NCBI GenBank assembly: GCA_900554165.1
Contig: USGR01000031.1
Location: 1 to 8,817, forward strand
Source: an uncultured Oscillospiraceae bacterium
GTDB taxonomy: Bacteria > Bacillota_A > Clostridia > Oscillospirales > Acutalibacteraceae
DNA: 8,817 nt
Reading direction: 5' to 3'
In this document: positions 5,406-8,817 of the stretch, in pieces
How positions within the stretch are numbered: the stretch's first letter is position 1
How the letters are laid out: every line of letters starts with the position of its first letter
Translations under genes and position numbers: made by a program
The notes under the pieces: model-generated
Told to the model about the DNA's origin: nothing
Seen by the model: the letters and a program-made list of their open reading frames with translations, nothing else
The model's database searches: none

Positions 5406-7295
5406 ATGCTTAAAATAAAACTAATAGGCGATATAGACATCTTTAAGCCGGGCATACAGGCTATGAAAGAGGACTTATCGCTTCGCTTTTGCGATGACGG
5501 CATTCCCGTCACAGTGGAAAAGGGCGATAAGCTTTCGGTCAGGATGTCGGAGGAAGAGGGACATATTATATATGGTGAAAAAGTGCACTTTTTCCGCGCG
5601 CTGTCTTATATAGAGCAGTACGGAACATTATGCTTTGTAGAGGAAAAATCCTGCTTTAAAAAGAGCGGCATAATGTTTGATTCCTCCCGCAATGCGGTAA
5701 TAAAGCCGGAAACCCTTAAGTTTATGTTCCGCAAAATGGCGCTTATGGGCCTTAACATGGGCATGATGTACACGGAAGATACATATGAGGTAGAGAATTA
5801 CCCATACTTTGGCTATCTCCGCGGCGCATACAGCAAGGCAGAAATTAAAGACCTTGACGACTATGCCGATATGCTGGGTATAGAGCTGGTCCCATGCATA
5901 CAGACGCTGGCTCACCTTGAATGCGTGCTGAGATGGGAGGCAATGGCCCCCATACGCGACACGGCGAGGGTTATGGAAATTGATAATGAGGAAACTTATA
6001 AATTTATAGCGCAGATAATAAAGGACGCAAGCGAGCCATACCGCACCAAGCGCATACATATAGGCATGGACGAAGCTGAGCTGCTGGGGCTTGGCAAATA
6101 TCTTAAAGATAACGGCTATGTCCCGGCGCACGACCTTATGTTAAAGCACCTCTCAAGGGTAAACGAGATAGTAAAGGCGCAGGGACTGGAGCCCATGATA
6201 TGGAGCGATATGTTCTTCAGCTCATGCTCGCCGGACGACAACTATTACGACCTTGTCGCACCGATACCCGAACATGTAATAGAGTCGGTGCCGGATAATG
6301 TAACACTGGTATATTGGCATTACGGCACGGTTGACGAGGAAACCGACGATATAATGCTGAAGCGTCATAAGCTGTTTAAGGCAAAAACAACGTTTGCCGG
6401 CGGCTTATCCACATGGAGCGGAATGACGCCGGGTTACGGCTCGGCAATATACAGCGCCAAGCTGGCGCTGCGTCAGTGCTTTAAGCACGGCATAGATGAG
6501 GCGATAGCAACGGCGTGGGGCGACAACGGGCAGGAGTGCAATCTGATAACAGCGCTTTACGGCTTCCAGGTATGGGCGGAAATGGGATATCACGAGGGAA
6601 TTTTCCACGAGGAGTACACCAAAAACCGCTTTAAGGCGTGTGTGGGCGTAAGTGCAGATGCATTTTTGGATATAAGCCGTCTTGACGAAGTAGACGGAGT
6701 AGTACCGCCGCCGAACTTCTACGTTGCCGACCCGACAAAATATATGCTGTTTGAAGACCCATTATTTGAGACGATGGGTGACGACAGTCAGCATTTTAAG
6801 CTTTCTCCTTATTATAAGAAAATGACGACGGTAATGGAAAAACACAGGGATGAAAATCCTGAATTTAAAAAGATGTTTGAGTTTTTTGTACGCCTTTCCG
6901 CCGCTGTCGAGAAAAAGTGCATTTGGCATGAGAACGCTGCCAAATGCGTACGCGAAAAGGACAGGGTAACGGCGCAGATGCTGTCAGAGCTTGCGCCGGA
7001 GATAATAGCAAAAATTCAGGAGCTCAGCCTTGCATGGGAGGACTTCTGGATGGATACAAACAAGCCGTACGGCTTTGATGCGATTGAGGTTCGCCTTGGC
7101 GGAGTAATGGCGCGCATGGAAACGGCCGGCAGGCATATGAAAGATTTTGCCGACGGACTTATAGATACAATACCTGGTCTCGACGAGGAGAAAATACCGT
7201 ATAAATCATATTATCCGGTTGGACACCTCAACTGCTATAAATTCTGGCACGAAGTAGTAACAAACGGCTACGCCGGGATAAGCGAGACTTTTTAG
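5406..7295 (+). CDS. GH20 beta-N-acetylhexosaminidase, GcnA-like, apparently active copy
   Basis: GH20 enzymes remove terminal GlcNAc or GalNAc by substrate-assisted catalysis using an Asp-Glu pair. The product has 629 residues and no signal peptide, close to the size I recall for streptococcal GcnA (about 627), so it is probably cytosolic and acts on imported oligosaccharides. Residues 1-85 form the N-terminal domain (DGIPVTV, FFRALSYIEQY). The catalytic barrel follows: GIMFDSSRN (88-96), YTEDTYE (122-128), QTLAH with H170, and catalytic D222-E223 in HIGMDEAELLG. The pocket tryptophans are W266 (MIWSDMF), W304 (VYWHYG), W337 (LSTWSG) and W371 (TAWGDNG). The C-terminal ~200 residues are helical. 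ATG 5406 is chosen for its AGAGG site 8 bases upstream and because the paralog starts identically; the open frame reaches back to 5304 through the promoter, which excludes that start. No terminator separates it from the next gene. Preference for GlcNAc versus GalNAc cannot be told. Confidence 0.88.
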   Translation: MLKIKLIGDIDIFKPGIQAMKEDLSLRFCDDGIPVTVEKGDKLSVRMSEEEGHIIYGEKVHFFRALSYIEQYGTLCFVEEKSCFKKSGIMFDSSRNAVIKPETLKFMFRKMALMGLNMGMMYTEDTYEVENYPYFGYLRGAYSKAEIKDLDDYADMLGIELVPCIQTLAHLECVLRWEAMAPIRDTARVMEIDNEETYKFIAQIIKDASEPYRTKRIHIGMDEAELLGLGKYLKDNGYVPAHDLMLKHLSRVNEIVKAQGLEPMIWSDMFFSSCSPDDNYYDLVAPIPEHVIESVPDNVTLVYWHYGTVDEETDDIMLKRHKLFKAKTTFAGGLSTWSGMTPGYGSAIYSAKLALRQCFKHGIDEAIATAWGDNGQECNLITALYGFQVWAEMGYHEGIFHEEYTKNRFKACVGVSADAFLDISRLDEVDGVVPPPNFYVADPTKYMLFEDPLFETMGDDSQHFKLSPYYKKMTTVMEKHRDENPEFKKMFEFFVRLSAAVEKKCIWHENAAKCVREKDRVTAQMLSELAPEIIAKIQELSLAWEDFWMDTNKPYGFDAIEVRLGGVMARMETAGRHMKDFADGLIDTIPGLDEEKIPYKSYYPVGHLNCYKFWHEVVTNGYAGISETF

Positions 7296-7330
7296 CGGTC
7301 TCTTAAACAGGTATTAAGGTAAACATTACT

Positions 7331-7350
7331 GAAAGGACATGAACAATATG
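7331..7350 (+). promoter_or_regulatory. Ribosome binding site deciding the start of the second GH20 gene
   Basis: GAAAGGA at 7331-7337 is only one base from the ATG at 7339 but ten bases from the in-frame ATG at 7348. Spacing and the shared MLKI N-terminus with the upstream paralog both favour 7348. Confidence 0.7.
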
Positions 7351-8817
7351 CTTAAAATCTGGCTTAACGGCGAAACAGCCGAGTTAAAAGAGGGCCTTGA
7401 ATTAATACTTCCTCAGCTTAGTATGAAGATAGAAAAGGACGGCATTCCTGTAAGCGTAAAGCAGGGGGATAAATTATCAGTTAAACTCAATGACAACGAG
7501 GGCAGCATTGTCTACAGCAAAAAGGCGGAGTTTTTCCGTGCGCTGTCTTATATAGAGCAGTACGCTACATCATGCGATGTTGAGGAAAGCGCTAAACTCC
7601 AAAATGTCGGCGTAATGCTCGATTTAACGCTAAACGGCGTAATGACGCCGGAGGCATTAGCGCGTTATTTTGCAAAAATGGCGCTTATGGGGCTTAATAC
7701 AGCGATTATAAAGCAGCTTATGGAGGTTGAAGGTTATCCGCTTTACGGTTATCTTCGCGGGCGCTACACGCCGGAAGAGATGAAGCAGATAGACGACTAT
7801 GCCTATTCTCTTGGAATAGAGGTAATACCCGGCATAGACACGTTAGCGCATCTTGACCGTGAGCTTTGCTGGCCGGTGCTGGGCGGTTTGACAGACTCTA
7901 AAGGCGTCATCTGCGTTGGTGAAGAGAATACGTATACATTTCTTGAGGCCTGTTTAAAGGCGCTGACGGCTCCATACCGCAGCAACAGAGTGTTTATAGG
8001 ACTTGATGAAACGCTGAGAATAGGCCGTGGCAAATATCTCAGAAAGCACGGATTTAAAGAGACGGCCGACATTATAAGCGAGCATGTGGAAAACATGCGT
8101 CCGATATTTGACAGACTTGGCATTAAGCCCATGATGTGGAGCGACATTTACCTTGATAAGCCCGATTCTCAGGCAGTAATAGCATCGGCAAAGTCTATGG
8201 ATATAATGTACAAGGCGGATAACTCGGCGGATACTAAAGTAGAGCTTGATGTACTGAAAAAGTTTTCGTCGAATGTTATGTATGTCGGCGAGAGTTGCTT
8301 TAAATACAGCGTTGTGCCGCGTTATGATATTACGGTAAATTCCGCTGCATCTGACTTGGCCGAATGTATAAACAGCGGGATAAAGGAAGCGGTTGCGCTT
8401 ATGAGCTGCGAGGACGGCGCCGAGGCAGAATACTTTGCGGGGCTTTATCTGCTTCAGGTATATGCCGAGACAGCGTATACCGGAGAATATAACGAAGAAA
8501 AGACGAAGTCAAGGTTTGCCGTATGCGCCGGTGCCGACGCCGATGCCTTTTTGGGCCTTAACGAGTTCGACACACTGGGCGGAGTAAGGGGAAATCCCTG
8601 CAAATTTCTTTTATATCAAGACCCGATTATACCTATGTTTGAAAAGGACTGCGAGGGCTATAAATTTTCTGAGCTTTACAGCGAGCTTCAGACAAAATGT
8701 GCGGCTTGGCGGAAAGGAAATCCGGAGTTTGCCGTCATGTTTGAATTTTATGAAAAGCTGGCCGCAATGCTTTCCAAGAAATGCAAATGGCATGAAACAG
8801 CTGGTAATATAGTGCGC
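7348..8817 (+). CDS. Divergent GH20 hexosaminidase-like paralog, 3' end beyond the window
   Basis: The frame is open from ATG 7348 to the window edge, giving 490 residues of an expected ~630. It aligns end to end with the upstream GH20 (shared DGIPV.V..GDKLSV, FFRALSYIEQY, KMALMGLN, GYLRG.Y, TLAHL, WSD, RF..C.G..ADAFL). The catalytic pair is kept as D220-E221 (FIGLDETLRIG), as are the TLAH histidine and W264. However, the equivalents of W304, W337 and W371 in the upstream enzyme are Lys289, Phe318 and Ser353. The TED segment is shortened to KQLMEVE, and the His before the catalytic motif is Phe. It may bind or cleave a different sugar, or act as a non-catalytic partner of the first enzyme. 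It lies 52 bases downstream with no terminator between, so the two form an operon. No signal peptide is seen. Confidence 0.85.
   Translation, partial: MLKIWLNGETAELKEGLELILPQLSMKIEKDGIPVSVKQGDKLSVKLNDNEGSIVYSKKAEFFRALSYIEQYATSCDVEESAKLQNVGVMLDLTLNGVMTPEALARYFAKMALMGLNTAIIKQLMEVEGYPLYGYLRGRYTPEEMKQIDDYAYSLGIEVIPGIDTLAHLDRELCWPVLGGLTDSKGVICVGEENTYTFLEACLKALTAPYRSNRVFIGLDETLRIGRGKYLRKHGFKETADIISEHVENMRPIFDRLGIKPMMWSDIYLDKPDSQAVIASAKSMDIMYKADNSADTKVELDVLKKFSSNVMYVGESCFKYSVVPRYDITVNSAASDLAECINSGIKEAVALMSCEDGAEAEYFAGLYLLQVYAETAYTGEYNEEKTKSRFAVCAGADADAFLGLNEFDTLGGVRGNPCKFLLYQDPIIPMFEKDCEGYKFSELYSELQTKCAAWRKGNPEFAVMFEFYEKLAAMLSKKCKWHETAGNIVR

Noticed and set aside
7803..8147. Minus-strand open frame of 114 codons
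   Set aside because: It is antisense to the well-supported second GH20 gene, with no independent coding signal.

Overview
The window reads as chromosomal DNA from an uncultured-type anaerobic Firmicute of class Clostridia. The protein relatives I recognise (a clostridial-style MurD, tandem M42 aminopeptidases, a YnbB-like PLP enzyme, GcnA-like GH20 hexosaminidases) point there. So do the strong purine-rich ribosome binding sites, heavy use of ATA for isoleucine and an intrinsic terminator with a T tract. Base composition is intermediate. All convincing genes lie on the + strand. I see no tRNA, rRNA, CRISPR array, insertion sequence or phage gene.

Layout: (1) The 3' three quarters of murD (peptidoglycan precursor synthesis) enters from the left edge. 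(2) Two tandem, translationally overlapping M42 metallo-aminopeptidase genes follow, with complete metal-binding sets. (3) About 685 bases (3147-3831) hold no convincing gene but several inverted repeats. (4) A PLP-dependent enzyme of the methionine gamma-lyase / 'aluminium resistance' family starts at TTG and ends in a textbook terminator at 5111-5147. (5) A near-consensus sigma-70-type promoter (5337-5365) opens a new unit of two tandem GH20 (GcnA-like) beta-N-acetylhexosaminidase paralogs. The second runs off the right edge.

Functionally the window combines cell-wall synthesis, peptide trimming, sulfur amino-acid or PLP chemistry and removal of N-acetylhexosamines. The leaderless peptidases and hexosaminidases suggest cytosolic final-stage breakdown of imported glycopeptides or chito-/muro-oligosaccharides, but no transporter or regulator is present to prove it.

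The most interesting signal is the second GH20 paralog. It keeps the catalytic Asp-Glu pair but has lost three tryptophans and a Thr-Glu-Asp segment that its neighbour keeps at pocket-forming positions, so it looks like a specificity-shifted or non-hydrolytic partner. The structured gene-free stretch at 3147-3831 is the second candidate. I found no clear evidence of a wholly new multi-gene system.
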